The position numbers and the translations under genes were made by a program. From the NCBI RefSeq assembly GCF_000194605.1, contig NC_015321.1:3162001-3226000 (forward strand): a stretch of DNA of 64,000 nt, read 5' to 3'. The first letter of the stretch is position 1, and each line of letters begins with the position of its first letter. Below are positions 35,277-44,648 of the stretch, piece after piece. This DNA comes from Fluviicola taffensis DSM 16823. GTDB lineage: Bacteria; Bacteroidota; Bacteroidia; Flavobacteriales_D; Crocinitomicaceae. The notes below the pieces were generated by a model. It saw only the letters and a list, made by a program, of their open reading frames with translations, was not told the origin of the DNA and searched no databases.

Positions 35277-35887
35277 AATTAGGATACCTTATTGCAACAG
35301 GTTTAATTCTTGGAGTAACAACTTTCGCTTGTTCAGACAAAAAAGAAGAAACGAAAACGAAAGAAGAAACTGCACCAGTAGTTCCAACGGTTAGCTCCAA
35401 AGGATTGAAAATGGCTTTTTACTATTCAGATAGTTTGAAAGAAGGGTTTACTTATTACAAGAATGAAGATGCGCGAATCACAAAAAAAGGAGAAGCTTTT
35501 CAAAATGATTTGATGGCTCGTCAACGTTCTTTAGAGCAACAAGCTGCAACTTATGAGAAATACATGCGTGAAGGAACGGCAACAGGTGAGCAATTGCAAA
35601 CATTGGAAAATGATATTATGCGCAAGCGTGAGCAGTTGATGAATTTGCAACAAAGTAAAGGTGCTCAATTGGAAAAAGAAACCAACGAAGCATTGACTGT
35701 TTTAGGGAAGAAAATTGAAGTAGCAGGTAAAAAATACTGTGAAAAATATGGAATAGATATGCTGTTGATTCATGGACAAGGTGGTCAAATCAACTTTATC
35801 AATGAAAAAATGAACGTTACTCAATCATTCATTGATTTCTTGAATCACGAACAAGAATCGATGGAAAAAGAACTTCAGGGGAAATAA
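35273..35887 (+). CDS. OmpH/Skp family periplasmic chaperone-like lipoprotein
   Basis: A 204-residue protein of the Skp/OmpH family. The N-terminus MKLGYLIATGLILGVTTFAC ends in a lipobox-like TFAC followed by SDKKEETKTKEE, so it is likely a lipoprotein. The core is a long coiled coil (residues about 65-150: AFQNDLMARQRSLEQQAATY, LENDIMRKREQLMNLQQSKG), the tentacle region of Skp, between beta segments (GLKMAFYYSDSLKEGF and INFINEKMNVTQSFIDFL). Skp proteins hold unfolded outer-membrane proteins in the periplasm. It overlaps the upstream gene by 4 bp and is 4 bp from the downstream one. Confidence 0.8.
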   Translation: MKLGYLIATGLILGVTTFACSDKKEETKTKEETAPVVPTVSSKGLKMAFYYSDSLKEGFTYYKNEDARITKKGEAFQNDLMARQRSLEQQAATYEKYMREGTATGEQLQTLENDIMRKREQLMNLQQSKGAQLEKETNEALTVLGKKIEVAGKKYCEKYGIDMLLIHGQGGQINFINEKMNVTQSFIDFLNHEQESMEKELQGK

Positions 35888-35891
35888 AAAT

Positions 35892-36443
35892 ATGCTTATA
35901 GCACAACAGAAGCTTAACGAAAACGTAGCAGAGTATGTCCTCTACATGTATCAGATTGAAGATTTGATACGTGCTTATCAATTTGATTTAGATCGAATCA
36001 TGAAGGAAGTTGTTGCTCCAAATTTACCCGATAGTTCTTTTTTGGAAAGATACAGAGCTTGGTACGGAGGTCTAATTCAAGATATGAAATCTGAGCGAAT
36101 TATGGAAGCTGGACATCGTTTAGAGCTTCAAGATGTGTTGGTGGAACTTTCATACTTGCACAATTCATTACTTACAGTTGTGAATGATGAGAAATACAAA
36201 ACACTTTACTCAACTGCTTTACCTTTCGTTGAAGATTTCATAGATCGATCCAATTTAAAAGGGATGAATCACTTAGAGGTTTGTTTTCATGCGCTTTATA
36301 TGAAGTTGCTAATGAGGCTTCAAAAGAAAGAAATTGGACAGGAAACAGAAGAAGCATTTGATTCGATGCGGATTTTATTGGCTTACTTGACACGATCTTA
36401 CCATCAAATGAAAACGGGGGAAGGACAGTATTGGAATAATTAA
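35892..36443 (+). CDS. DUF4924 family protein
   Basis: A 183-residue, mostly helical cytoplasmic protein conserved in Bacteroidota. The start MLIAQQKLNENVAEYVLYMY then QIEDLIRAY is the DUF4924 signature, and later blocks are WYGGLIQDMKSE and FHALYMKLLMRLQKK. There are no catalytic motifs, and no function is known. It follows the Skp-like gene by 4 bp. Its TAA stop is the first base triplet of the ATTACGA heptamer array, so array length changes could affect readthrough products but not the coding region. Confidence 0.75.
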   Translation: MLIAQQKLNENVAEYVLYMYQIEDLIRAYQFDLDRIMKEVVAPNLPDSSFLERYRAWYGGLIQDMKSERIMEAGHRLELQDVLVELSYLHNSLLTVVNDEKYKTLYSTALPFVEDFIDRSNLKGMNHLEVCFHALYMKLLMRLQKKEIGQETEEAFDSMRILLAYLTRSYHQMKTGEGQYWNN

Positions 36444-36516
36444 TTACGAATTACGAATTACGAATTACGAATTACGAATTACGAATTACGAATTACGAAT
36501 TACGAATTACGAATTA
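36443..36516. repeat. ATTACGA heptamer tandem array, 10.6 copies
   Basis: Ten perfect copies of ATTACGA plus four bases run without interruption from the DUF4924 stop codon. The unit equals that of the arrays at 24773 and 17825. A related interrupted stretch (GGAATTTGGCATTCGTAATTA) follows near 36554-36574. Tandem heptamers of this purity are prone to slippage and copy-number change. Confidence 0.95.
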
Positions 36517-36571
36517 TTTGTCCTAAGCAGTCTGTTTTCTTAATTCGATATTAGGAATTTGGCATTCGTAA

Positions 36572-37345
36572 TTAATAAAGTTCTTGTTTGCTCACATTCA
36601 AATCTACGTTTCCACTGATGCCAGGTAATCTGCCAGATTCTGAAAATTGCCAATGCAGAACTTCTCTGTCGGTCATGTATTGCGGTTCTCTGCTATAAGC
36701 TGCAATCCAAAAGTTATAGCCTTCCATTTTACCTCGAAATTTTGTTTCGTAAAAATTGAGTGATGTATAAATGATTGGTTTTACTCCTGTGGCTTTCTTC
36801 ACTTCTTCACACCAAATAAGCACTTTTGCAATCAAATCCTCGTCAGAAAACCCTTCATCTTCCACATCAAGAACAGGGGGTAAATCGATGCTTCTGATCT
36901 TGTATACAGAAAGAAAATATTCCGCTTGTGGTCTGGGTGCTGATTTCGGATTGAAATAATGATACGCTCCGTTTGAAATTCCATGTTTGTTCAAGTATTC
37001 TCGATTGCGTTCCCATTGTGTGTCCAAATGATCGGATCCTTCCGTTACTTTGCAATACACAAAATCAATAATGGTGTCGAATCCCTTTTCTTGAAGCAGT
37101 AAATCCCAATTTATTTTACCTTGATGGTGTGAAACATCTAATCCAACACTTTTATAACCTGAGGGGATGATTTCGTGGAAATGACTAGAAGTTTGTACCA
37201 TTCCCTTGGATTCATACCAAAAGAAGAAAAATGCTAAAAGTCCAAATGGAATAATAAACCAAAAAATGGCTTTACTCCTGCGACTTTTGGTCGATTTTGA
37301 TTTGCGCTTTGGGGCGACTTTTTTCGCAGTTCTTCTTTTTGCCAT
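36572..37345 (-). CDS. Glycoside hydrolase family 25 lysozyme-like protein
   Basis: A 257-residue protein with a very basic N-terminus (KRRTAKKVAPKRKSKSTKSR), one membrane helix (AIFWFIIPFGLLAFFFFWYE) and a GH25 domain from about residue 68. GH25 marks are VGLDVSHHQGKINWD (catalytic Asp in DVSHHQG), FVYCKVTEGSDHLD, GAYHYFNP, and the DVED cluster in DLPPVLDVEDEG that includes the catalytic Glu. It should cut the N-acetylmuramic-acid linkage of peptidoglycan from the periplasmic side. It is a single gene with no phage neighbours, so a housekeeping wall role fits best. Confidence 0.9.
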   Translation of the reverse strand: MAKRRTAKKVAPKRKSKSTKSRRSKAIFWFIIPFGLLAFFFFWYESKGMVQTSSHFHEIIPSGYKSVGLDVSHHQGKINWDLLLQEKGFDTIIDFVYCKVTEGSDHLDTQWERNREYLNKHGISNGAYHYFNPKSAPRPQAEYFLSVYKIRSIDLPPVLDVEDEGFSDEDLIAKVLIWCEEVKKATGVKPIIYTSLNFYETKFRGKMEGYNFWIAAYSREPQYMTDREVLHWQFSESGRLPGISGNVDLNVSKQELY

Positions 37346-37557
37346 GATTTTATGACTGCGAAAATAGAAGTAATCGTTTAATAAATGGTTGTTTTTTTAT
37401 TTTATCCCAAAGGATAGCACGAATCTTTTACAGGTGGACACTGTTAATAAAAGCTCATTTCTTTGAATTTCTGTGTTACTCCAAAGATTGTAACTTTTAT
37501 CAACGTTACTTTGGTCTTCAATCACGAGTCCGCGCTGCTGTGGGAAATATTTATAAT

Positions 37558-38988
37558 CTACTTATGTGACACCTTGTCTAAGGAATAAACTACCCAATCA
37601 GCATTGTTCACCACGACTGGAAGTTCCAAATACAAATCACCCCCCAAATAGCGTTTTAGAATCACCACGTATTTGCATCCTTTTTGCTGAATGGATTTTC
37701 GATAGGTTTCATCTAATAATTGCTCATTACTAGCAACCCACCCTTTTCGGTGTGCAAAATAAATAGGTGTAGGGTTATCTATGGTATTTACCACAATTAG
37801 ATCGGAGCGTTTGGAGAATCGGTCTAAATCACTTTCCAGTTTCACGAATGCTCGCTCGTGTTCTTTTAATCGAAAGTCGTGGAGTTGATTCAATGTTCCT
37901 TCAAGCATAATTGCGCTTAGAAAAACGATTTGTAAGGTTTTGCTTTTGAAACCCGCAATTCCAAACCCTGCTACCAAAGCCATAATTGGAACAAATGGAA
38001 TGATGTAGTAGGAGTGATGAGTAAAGGTAAATCCTGCCTTCAAAGCAATAATTAAGAATGCTGCGAAACCAAGCCCTAAAATTCGTAAAATAAGCTTGTT
38101 TTTTTTCTTGAAAGCGAATAATAATCCGACTAAAAATAACCCAAATCCTACAAATTTTAAAGCGGCATCGTAAAAATGCTTTAATCCATCGGCTAAATTT
38201 TCAATCAATTCTTTTGCACCAATACTGATTGGTTTTCCCATAAAAAAGTGCCAAAATTGATACTTCTCTACTAAGTATGGCACCCAACTGAAATACCACC
38301 AAGCAATAGGAGCTAAAATCACTCCACTTACGATGAAAAAGACTATTTTGAGATGGATAGATATCTGTCTATTGAAGATGAAAAGAGCATACAAAATCAA
38401 TAAATAGCCAGTAGGAAGTTTTGCTAGAACACCCAAAAGTGTAAGTGCAGCGTACAATGTTAGATGCCACCATTTTCGCTGAGTCTCTTCAAAATACCTG
38501 CTAGCATAGTAGAATCCCATAATTACCAATGAACAAGCGAAGGTGTCGGGCATGATTTTTCGGCTATAAGCAAACCAAATAGAAGCCAACAAGATGATAG
38601 AAGCATTGAAGGCTGTCTCTTGGGTGAAATATCTTTTGAGTAGTCGGAAGAAAAACCAAATTCCCAAGCTACTTATGATGAGGTTAATGAGCCTTCCATA
38701 CCAATGTTGGTAGCCAAAGACTTCTGAAACGATATAATCTAGGTAATTTAAAAGTGGAAATTCCATTCCTGTAATTCCTGTTTTTTCTCCTGCAAAATCA
38801 ATCTTTGGATAGAGAATGTTTGCTGAGTCTTCGTAGAAATTACGCGTAACCATGGTTCCTGTCGTCTGCCGCCAGTTATGAGCAACTTCCAACGGAGGAT
38901 TGGTGATCCCAACCATACGAATCAGAAAGAATAAAACAATCCAGAATCGAATGTCTTTAAAAATAGGATGAGCGAAGAATGATTTCAC
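37558..38988 (-). CDS. GT39-type (ArnT/PMT-like) membrane glycosyltransferase
   Basis: A 476-residue integral membrane protein with about ten helices. The first loop has the acidic/aromatic pattern of GT39/GT83 enzymes (NWRQTTGTMVTRNFYEDSAN, TGMEFPLLNYL), which use polyprenyl-phosphate sugars as donors. A soluble C-terminal domain follows from about residue 370 (RFSKRSDLIVVNTIDNPTPI). Donor and acceptor cannot be read from sequence; lipid A, glycan or protein modification are all possible. No sugar-pathway genes are adjacent. Confidence 0.75.
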   Translation of the reverse strand: MKSFFAHPIFKDIRFWIVLFFLIRMVGITNPPLEVAHNWRQTTGTMVTRNFYEDSANILYPKIDFAGEKTGITGMEFPLLNYLDYIVSEVFGYQHWYGRLINLIISSLGIWFFFRLLKRYFTQETAFNASIILLASIWFAYSRKIMPDTFACSLVIMGFYYASRYFEETQRKWWHLTLYAALTLLGVLAKLPTGYLLILYALFIFNRQISIHLKIVFFIVSGVILAPIAWWYFSWVPYLVEKYQFWHFFMGKPISIGAKELIENLADGLKHFYDAALKFVGFGLFLVGLLFAFKKKNKLILRILGLGFAAFLIIALKAGFTFTHHSYYIIPFVPIMALVAGFGIAGFKSKTLQIVFLSAIMLEGTLNQLHDFRLKEHERAFVKLESDLDRFSKRSDLIVVNTIDNPTPIYFAHRKGWVASNEQLLDETYRKSIQQKGCKYVVILKRYLGGDLYLELPVVVNNADWVVYSLDKVSHK

Positions 38989-39217
38989 GCGTATTCTTTG
39001 GTTTTGCTAAGTTAGGAGAAAATACATGGCTAGTCAGGAATTGGCTGTATATTTTTTCTGTAAGCTCTCTGTTTAGATCTTACTAATTTGCATGTTTTGG
39101 ATGAATATTTTTAATGATTGTTGATATCTTCAGTTGTTTTTTAGTAGCTCATTTAGTTGAAAACTAAAATTTTAATTAATTTAGAAAATTAATTGTTATT
39201 TAATTTGCACGAAAGGT

Positions 39218-39236
39218 TTGATTCTTATTGAATCAA
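39218..39236. promoter_or_regulatory. Inverted repeat upstream of the giant type IX cargo gene
   Basis: TTGATTC and GAATCAA form a perfect 7-bp inverted repeat with a 5-bp spacer, 35 bp before the ATG at 39271. A regulator site is possible. No good TAnnTTTG element was seen in this 282-bp gap. Confidence 0.3.
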
Positions 39237-39270
39237 TACTTTTATGTAAACATTTAGCTTACTACAACTT

Positions 39271-42200
39271 ATGATTAAATCTTGCGTACTGCCTATATTG
39301 AGGTTTTTCTCTTTTGTGGCTTTAATTTTATCAGCTTCTACAGCTTATGCTTCTCACATGGCTGGGTCAGAAATTACCTACACCTGCTTAGGCCCGAATC
39401 AATATCAAGTAAAATTGGTGATTTATCGAGATTGTAATGGAATCGCAGCTGATGCGTCTGCCATTATTAATTACCGAAGTGCAGCCTGTGGGGTCAATGC
39501 TTCATTGCAGTTGAATTTACAATCCACAACGGATATTACTCCATTATGTGCTTCTGCTACAAGTGCTTGTGGTGGTGGTGGAACAGTAGGTGTGGAAAAA
39601 TTGGTGTACACTGGTGTTTTAACATTGCCAAATGGGTGTAGTGATTGGATTTTAAATTATGACCTTTGTTGTAGAAATGGATCCATTACAAATTTAACGA
39701 CACCAAGTAGTGAAGATATTTATGTTCAAACAACACTTAATAATTCCTTAACAAGCTGTAACAGCTCACCTCAGTTTACTTCTGTTCCTCAATTGTTTGG
39801 TTGTGTTGGAAATACGATTAATTTTCAACAGCTGGCGACAGATCCTGATGGAGATCAATTGGTTTATTCTTTGGTGAATGCTAATTCAAATCCTGGAACT
39901 TCTGTTGTGTATGCAGGTGGTTATGCAGGGACAAATCCTTTTACGAATCCTGTAACAATCAATTCAATTACAGGAGAGGTAACGGTAACACCAAGCGGAC
40001 CACAAGTAGCCGTTATTTCCATTTTAATTCAAGAATACCGTGCGGGTGTTTTGATTGGATCAGTAATTCGTGATTTACAAATCAATATATCGAATTGTAC
40101 GAATGCTCTTCCTTCTATAGGTGGAATTAATGGAGTCGCGAATGATTATGATATCACTATTTGTGAAAATTCTCCGACTTGTTTTACCGTGAATTTAACT
40201 GATCCGAATACTGCTCAACAACTGACGATTTCAAATAGTAATTTACCAGCTGGTGCAACGTTCACAGTTACTGGAACTGGAGCTAATCGAACGGCAACAA
40301 TTTGTTGGACGCCTAATTCAAGTGCAATTGGAGTTCATTATTTGACCGTAAATGTCGAAGATAATGCGTGTCCATTCGTTGGTGAAAACTCAAAAGTAAT
40401 CACGATTAATGTCATTGCAAATCCAAATCCGCCTGTAAATGCAGGTCCAGATGTAACTATTTGTGCTGGAAATTCTACCGTTTTAACAGCAACAACTGCA
40501 GCCGCGAATGCTTCAACATATATTTGGTCACCTTCTGCTGGATTATCTGGAACGAATACTCCAAGTGTTACTGCAACTCCTGGTTCAACAACAACTTATG
40601 CTGTTTTGTTGACGTATACAGATGGTTGTTCTTCTACGGACAATGTTCAAGTAACCGTTGCCGCTGATCCTGTTGTGAGTATTACTCCTACAACGATTTC
40701 AGCTTGTGCCAGCTCTACAGTCATGTTGACTGGTAGTACGAATGTAACAGGAATGAATTTTCAATGGTTCAATCCTGCAATGGTCAGTTTAGGATTTGGA
40801 ACGGTATCAGGAAATACTTCTTCTCTTTCTATTACAACTCCTGCTGCACCTGGAACTTATGTATACACTTTGCGTGTTACAAATCCATTTACAGGATGTT
40901 CATCAGAGGCAACTATGACGGTTGTTGTTGGTTCACCTCCAGCATTGGCGAGTTGTGTAAATATTTATGCTTCTCCAACAGGGGCGGCAGGAAACCCAGG
41001 TACCCAGGCTAGTCCTACTTCATTACAAAATGCATTGTCTATGGCACAATGTAATAATGCTGTCATTAAATTGGCAATAGGAACATATACGATAAATGCT
41101 CCACTTCAATTAGGTAGTTATGTAACACTGGAAGGTGGTTTTGATCCAACAACTTGGGTGAAAACAAGCCTAGCTGGAGCAACAACGATTACTCGCAGTA
41201 CTGTAGCGCCGGAAGGAGCAGCAGGAGCTCAACGTTTGGTGGCATTTTATGCAAATAGTGCTGTAGGTTTCCGCTTGCAAGATTTAACAATTACAACTGC
41301 TGCTGCAAATCAGCCAGGTATGTCTACTTACGGAATGCATTTAACGAATTGCTCGAATTACAATATTGTTCGTACTCAAGTTTTGCCAGGTGCTGCTATG
41401 GCAGGGTCTGGGGATAATAATGCTGCAACATTCAATGCTACTTGGGATGGGGCAAATGGCGGAAATGCTGCAAATGGAGCGACTGGCGGAGGTCCTGAAT
41501 GTACTTGTAGTTTCGGTGCAGATAATGGCGGCGCTGGCGGTGCTGGCGGTGGTGCTGGAGCTGGTGGACTAAGTGCAACTCAAGTTGGAGGTTCAGCTAC
41601 TGCTGGCGGTGCTGGCGGTGCTGGCGGTGCGGGTAGACCAGATAATACTGCTACAGCTGGATTCAATGGGAATAGTGGAACTGCGGCACCAAGTGGAGGT
41701 GGTACTGCTGGAGCAGGAGGAACTGGTGGAGCATCGGATGGTAATGGAGCGAATACTCCATATGGTGGTACAGGCGGAGCTGGAGCAATAGGTGCTGCAG
41801 GAATTGATGGAATTGCTGGTACGAGTTCTTATGTAGCTGGATTTTTTATCCCAGGAAATGGTACGAATGGAACTGTTGGTCGCGGTGGCGGTGGCGGTGG
41901 CGGTGCCGGCGGTGCTGGACGTGATACTGATAATTGTGATGCAGCCGGTGGTGGTGGATCTGGTGGGTCCGGTGGATCTGGAGGTGGCGGTGCAGGTGCA
42001 GGTGCTTCTGGTGGTGGTGCTTCATTTGGAATCTTCTTATTCAATAATGGCGCTGCTGGAAATGTGGTTCAATCAAATGTAACTGCTGGTGCAGCTGGTG
42101 CAGCTGGACTTGGAGGTACTGGAGGACTTGGAGGTATTAGCCCAACTCCAGCTTTAGGTAATGGTTGTACGAACGGAGATGGAGATGGAAACAGAGGCGG

Positions 42201-44376
42201 AATTGGTGGTAAAGGTGGAAATGGTGGCAAAGGTGGTAACGGTGGAAATGGTTCTGCAGGTGTTTCTATCAATATTCATCTTGCTAGTGGAACTGCTTTA
42301 GCAACCAATGTTTCAAACTTTGGACTAGCTGCTCAACCCGTAATTACTGTTACGAACGTCAATTGTACAAATACAAATGTTACTTATACCTCTGCTGCAC
42401 CTGCAGCTTGGGATTTTGATGTGGTAACAAATAACGCAGCACCTGCAACTGCTGGAGTGGTAAGTCCAACAATTACGCAATATTCTGTTGTAAACAGATA
42501 CAGCGTTTCAATGGGGGCAAATACATATACTGGTTTTCATAATATTGCTTTTGATGGAGGTTTAACTCCTCAAATTGCAACCAATGCGACTTTAGTAACC
42601 ACAGATGTGTATCAATTGTGTGCAGGTTCTTTTGCAAACTTCCAAAGTGTCTATTATGCAGATAGCTACATCTGGAATTTTGGTGGAGCAATTGCCAATC
42701 CAGGATCTGTTCAAAATGTGAATGCGCAATTCAATACGCCAGGATATTATACAATTACCTTGACTTTGGTAACAGATTGTTGTGGAGCTTCGACTCCAAA
42801 GACAATCTTTTTACATGTATTACCAATTCCAGCGGTTACGGCTTCTGGACCAACTAGTGTGTGTAATGGAAACAATGTTACTTTAACGGTAAATGGATTA
42901 ACAGCTTCCAATGTATTGACTTGGTCTCCAACAACGGGTATTGTTTCTCAAACAACAAATACGATTACAATTTCACCAACATCAACAGGAACGTACAATG
43001 CAACTGTTATTTCAACGCAAACTGCTGGTGGAAATACGGTGCAAGGATGTCCTGTAACACTTGCTTTCCCAATAACTGTGAACCCGAATCCTCAAGCGAA
43101 TTTGAGCAGCACAAGTGTTTCATGTAACAACAATGGAACTGCAACGTCTACACCAACTCCGGCAGGAAGTTATAATTTCGTTTGGTCTAACGGAAGTACT
43201 ACAACGGGTGCGGCTTCATCCAGTATTACCAATGTAGCTCCAGGAAATTATACTGTAACAGCAACGAATGTAGCTACAGGGTGTATCGCAACGGGATCTG
43301 TAAATATTTTCCCAACAAACGGACAACCTAATTTATTTGTAACAGGAAATACACCTGCTTGTGAAGGAAGTACGAATGGTTCGGCAACAGTAAATACTAC
43401 GGGTGGAGTTCCAGCGTATACAATCAATTGGAATGGAACAAATCATCCCTACACATCGACATTAACGCAAACTAACTTGGCTGGCGGTACATATCCTGTT
43501 ACTATTACAGATATTAATGGATGTACTTCCAATTTATCGGTAACTATTCCTGAAATACTCGCACCAACGTATTCAGTTACGACCAACTCAATGCCTTGTG
43601 CAGGAACTGATGGAATCTTTTATATTTCGGGAACGGATGGTGCAGTATTGACTTATAATTTTGGATCTGGAAATAGCACAGTGATCTTGAATCATCATCA
43701 GGATGAAATCACTATTCCTAATATCACAGCAAATGTGACTATGAATTTGGTTTCAGTAATTGGCAATTGCTCAGTGCCTTTGAGTTCAAGTGTTACGATT
43801 ATCGTTGATCCATGTGGATTGGCTGTGAGCCTTTCGAGTTTCAATGCTTCTTGTAAAGATCGAATCATTGATTTTACATGGACAACTGAGGCTGAAATGA
43901 ATAATGATTATTTCACCTTAGAAGGTAGTGTTGATGGGATTAACTATGAGGTAATCCAAATCATTGATGGAGCTGGAACAACAACTGTTCCTCAAGCGTA
44001 TTCATACAGTTTTGCGCGAACGAATCCGAATATGATTTATTACAGATTGAAACAAACAGATTTAGATGGAACTCTTACAGTTTTCAGTCCTTTGAGTGTG
44101 AAATGTGAGGTTTCTGAAACAGATTTATACCTATATCCAAACCCATCAAATGGTAATTTCGTAGCGGTTTTAAATTTGAAAAACTTGTCAAAAACAACGT
44201 CTATTCGCATTTTTGACTTAACAGGAAGAACAATTCGAAATCAAGAAGTTTCTACTTCAATTGGTGTAAATCAATTATATATTGATGCAGATGACCTTTC
44301 TCGTGGAGAGTATTTCATTGAAATTACGCCAGTTGGTTTAGAGCCAATGATTGCAAAATTCATGATTCAATACTAA
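39271..44376 (+). CDS. Giant type IX-secreted protein with Gly-rich insert, PKD and SprB repeats
   Basis: A 1701-residue surface protein. Order: signal peptide (residues 1-27); Cys-rich N-terminal region (about 28-370); Ig/PKD-like domains (about 375-560); a beta-helix start (about 565-715: LASCVNIYASPTG, LQNALSMAQCNNAVIKLAIG, YVTLEGGFDP); a Gly/Ala-rich segment of about 280 residues (720-1000); a return of the helix; a PKD domain (SYIWNFGGA, FNTPGYYTITL); two SprB-like repeats (about 1275-1430: GGVPAYTINWNGT, GGTYPVTITDINGC); and a type A sorting domain (YLYPNPSNGNFVAVL to AKFMIQY). It is presumably anchored at the cell surface. The Gly-rich part is coded by GCTGGCGGT-like repeats and is more GC-rich than its surroundings. 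Confidence 0.88.
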   Translation: MIKSCVLPILRFFSFVALILSASTAYASHMAGSEITYTCLGPNQYQVKLVIYRDCNGIAADASAIINYRSAACGVNASLQLNLQSTTDITPLCASATSACGGGGTVGVEKLVYTGVLTLPNGCSDWILNYDLCCRNGSITNLTTPSSEDIYVQTTLNNSLTSCNSSPQFTSVPQLFGCVGNTINFQQLATDPDGDQLVYSLVNANSNPGTSVVYAGGYAGTNPFTNPVTINSITGEVTVTPSGPQVAVISILIQEYRAGVLIGSVIRDLQINISNCTNALPSIGGINGVANDYDITICENSPTCFTVNLTDPNTAQQLTISNSNLPAGATFTVTGTGANRTATICWTPNSSAIGVHYLTVNVEDNACPFVGENSKVITINVIANPNPPVNAGPDVTICAGNSTVLTATTAAANASTYIWSPSAGLSGTNTPSVTATPGSTTTYAVLLTYTDGCSSTDNVQVTVAADPVVSITPTTISACASSTVMLTGSTNVTGMNFQWFNPAMVSLGFGTVSGNTSSLSITTPAAPGTYVYTLRVTNPFTGCSSEATMTVVVGSPPALASCVNIYASPTGAAGNPGTQASPTSLQNALSMAQCNNAVIKLAIGTYTINAPLQLGSYVTLEGGFDPTTWVKTSLAGATTITRSTVAPEGAAGAQRLVAFYANSAVGFRLQDLTITTAAANQPGMSTYGMHLTNCSNYNIVRTQVLPGAAMAGSGDNNAATFNATWDGANGGNAANGATGGGPECTCSFGADNGGAGGAGGGAGAGGLSATQVGGSATAGGAGGAGGAGRPDNTATAGFNGNSGTAAPSGGGTAGAGGTGGASDGNGANTPYGGTGGAGAIGAAGIDGIAGTSSYVAGFFIPGNGTNGTVGRGGGGGGGAGGAGRDTDNCDAAGGGGSGGSGGSGGGGAGAGASGGGASFGIFLFNNGAAGNVVQSNVTAGAAGAAGLGGTGGLGGISPTPALGNGCTNGDGDGNRGGIGGKGGNGGKGGNGGNGSAGVSINIHLASGTALATNVSNFGLAAQPVITVTNVNCTNTNVTYTSAAPAAWDFDVVTNNAAPATAGVVSPTITQYSVVNRYSVSMGANTYTGFHNIAFDGGLTPQIATNATLVTTDVYQLCAGSFANFQSVYYADSYIWNFGGAIANPGSVQNVNAQFNTPGYYTITLTLVTDCCGASTPKTIFLHVLPIPAVTASGPTSVCNGNNVTLTVNGLTASNVLTWSPTTGIVSQTTNTITISPTSTGTYNATVISTQTAGGNTVQGCPVTLAFPITVNPNPQANLSSTSVSCNNNGTATSTPTPAGSYNFVWSNGSTTTGAASSSITNVAPGNYTVTATNVATGCIATGSVNIFPTNGQPNLFVTGNTPACEGSTNGSATVNTTGGVPAYTINWNGTNHPYTSTLTQTNLAGGTYPVTITDINGCTSNLSVTIPEILAPTYSVTTNSMPCAGTDGIFYISGTDGAVLTYNFGSGNSTVILNHHQDEITIPNITANVTMNLVSVIGNCSVPLSSSVTIIVDPCGLAVSLSSFNASCKDRIIDFTWTTEAEMNNDYFTLEGSVDGINYEVIQIIDGAGTTTVPQAYSYSFARTNPNMIYYRLKQTDLDGTLTVFSPLSVKCEVSETDLYLYPNPSNGNFVAVLNLKNLSKTTSIRIFDLTGRTIRNQEVSTSIGVNQLYIDADDLSRGEYFIEITPVGLEPMIAKFMIQY

Positions 44377-44377
44377 A

Positions 44378-44416
44378 AATAAATAGGGGGGAAGTTTTAC
44401 TTCCTCTCTATTTATT
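44378..44416 (+). terminator. Hairpin after the giant type IX cargo gene
   Basis: An 18-bp stem (44378-44395 with 44399-44416, two G-U pairs) closes a 3-nt T loop, starting 1 bp after the stop codon. The T-tract afterwards is weak (TATTTATTACC), so it may work as terminator or as 3'-end stabiliser. Confidence 0.6.
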
Positions 44417-44430
44417 ACCTATTCAGAATT

Positions 44431-44523
44431 GGAATTTCACTTCCAGAATTAAGTGCAGGAGTCTACATTTTTGCGCTATCAAACCGTCAAGGAATTAGTC
44501 AACATCGTGTGGTTATTCAGTAA
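44431..44523 (+). pseudogene. Remnant of a type IX (type A) sorting domain
   Basis: A frame ending at TAA 44521-44523 reads IGISLPELSAGVYIFALSNR then QGISQHRVVIQ, which is the last part of a type A sorting domain (compare L-x-x-G-x-Y-x-x-x-I). No start codon or upstream domains remain. It is the tail of a second, deleted CTD gene, or of a tandem copy of the giant gene. Confidence 0.6.
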
Positions 44524-44648
44524 AATGAGTCAGTGATTTTTGAGAAGTTTTATCCATTTTTTTGGTTTAACTTTTTTTTTCTTTTCAAATGTTATATTTA
44601 CCCTATTAAGTGAATTACTGAGATCACTCAACGAATACAAAATAACCT

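Noticed and set aside
36443..36516. CRISPR array
   Set aside because: The repeats are seven bases long and directly abutting, with no spacers and no cas genes.
41829..42272. Proline-rich minus-strand frames and extra plus-strand frames over the Gly-rich segment
   Set aside because: They are mirror images of the GGN-rich codons of the giant gene and have no signal, start context or homology.
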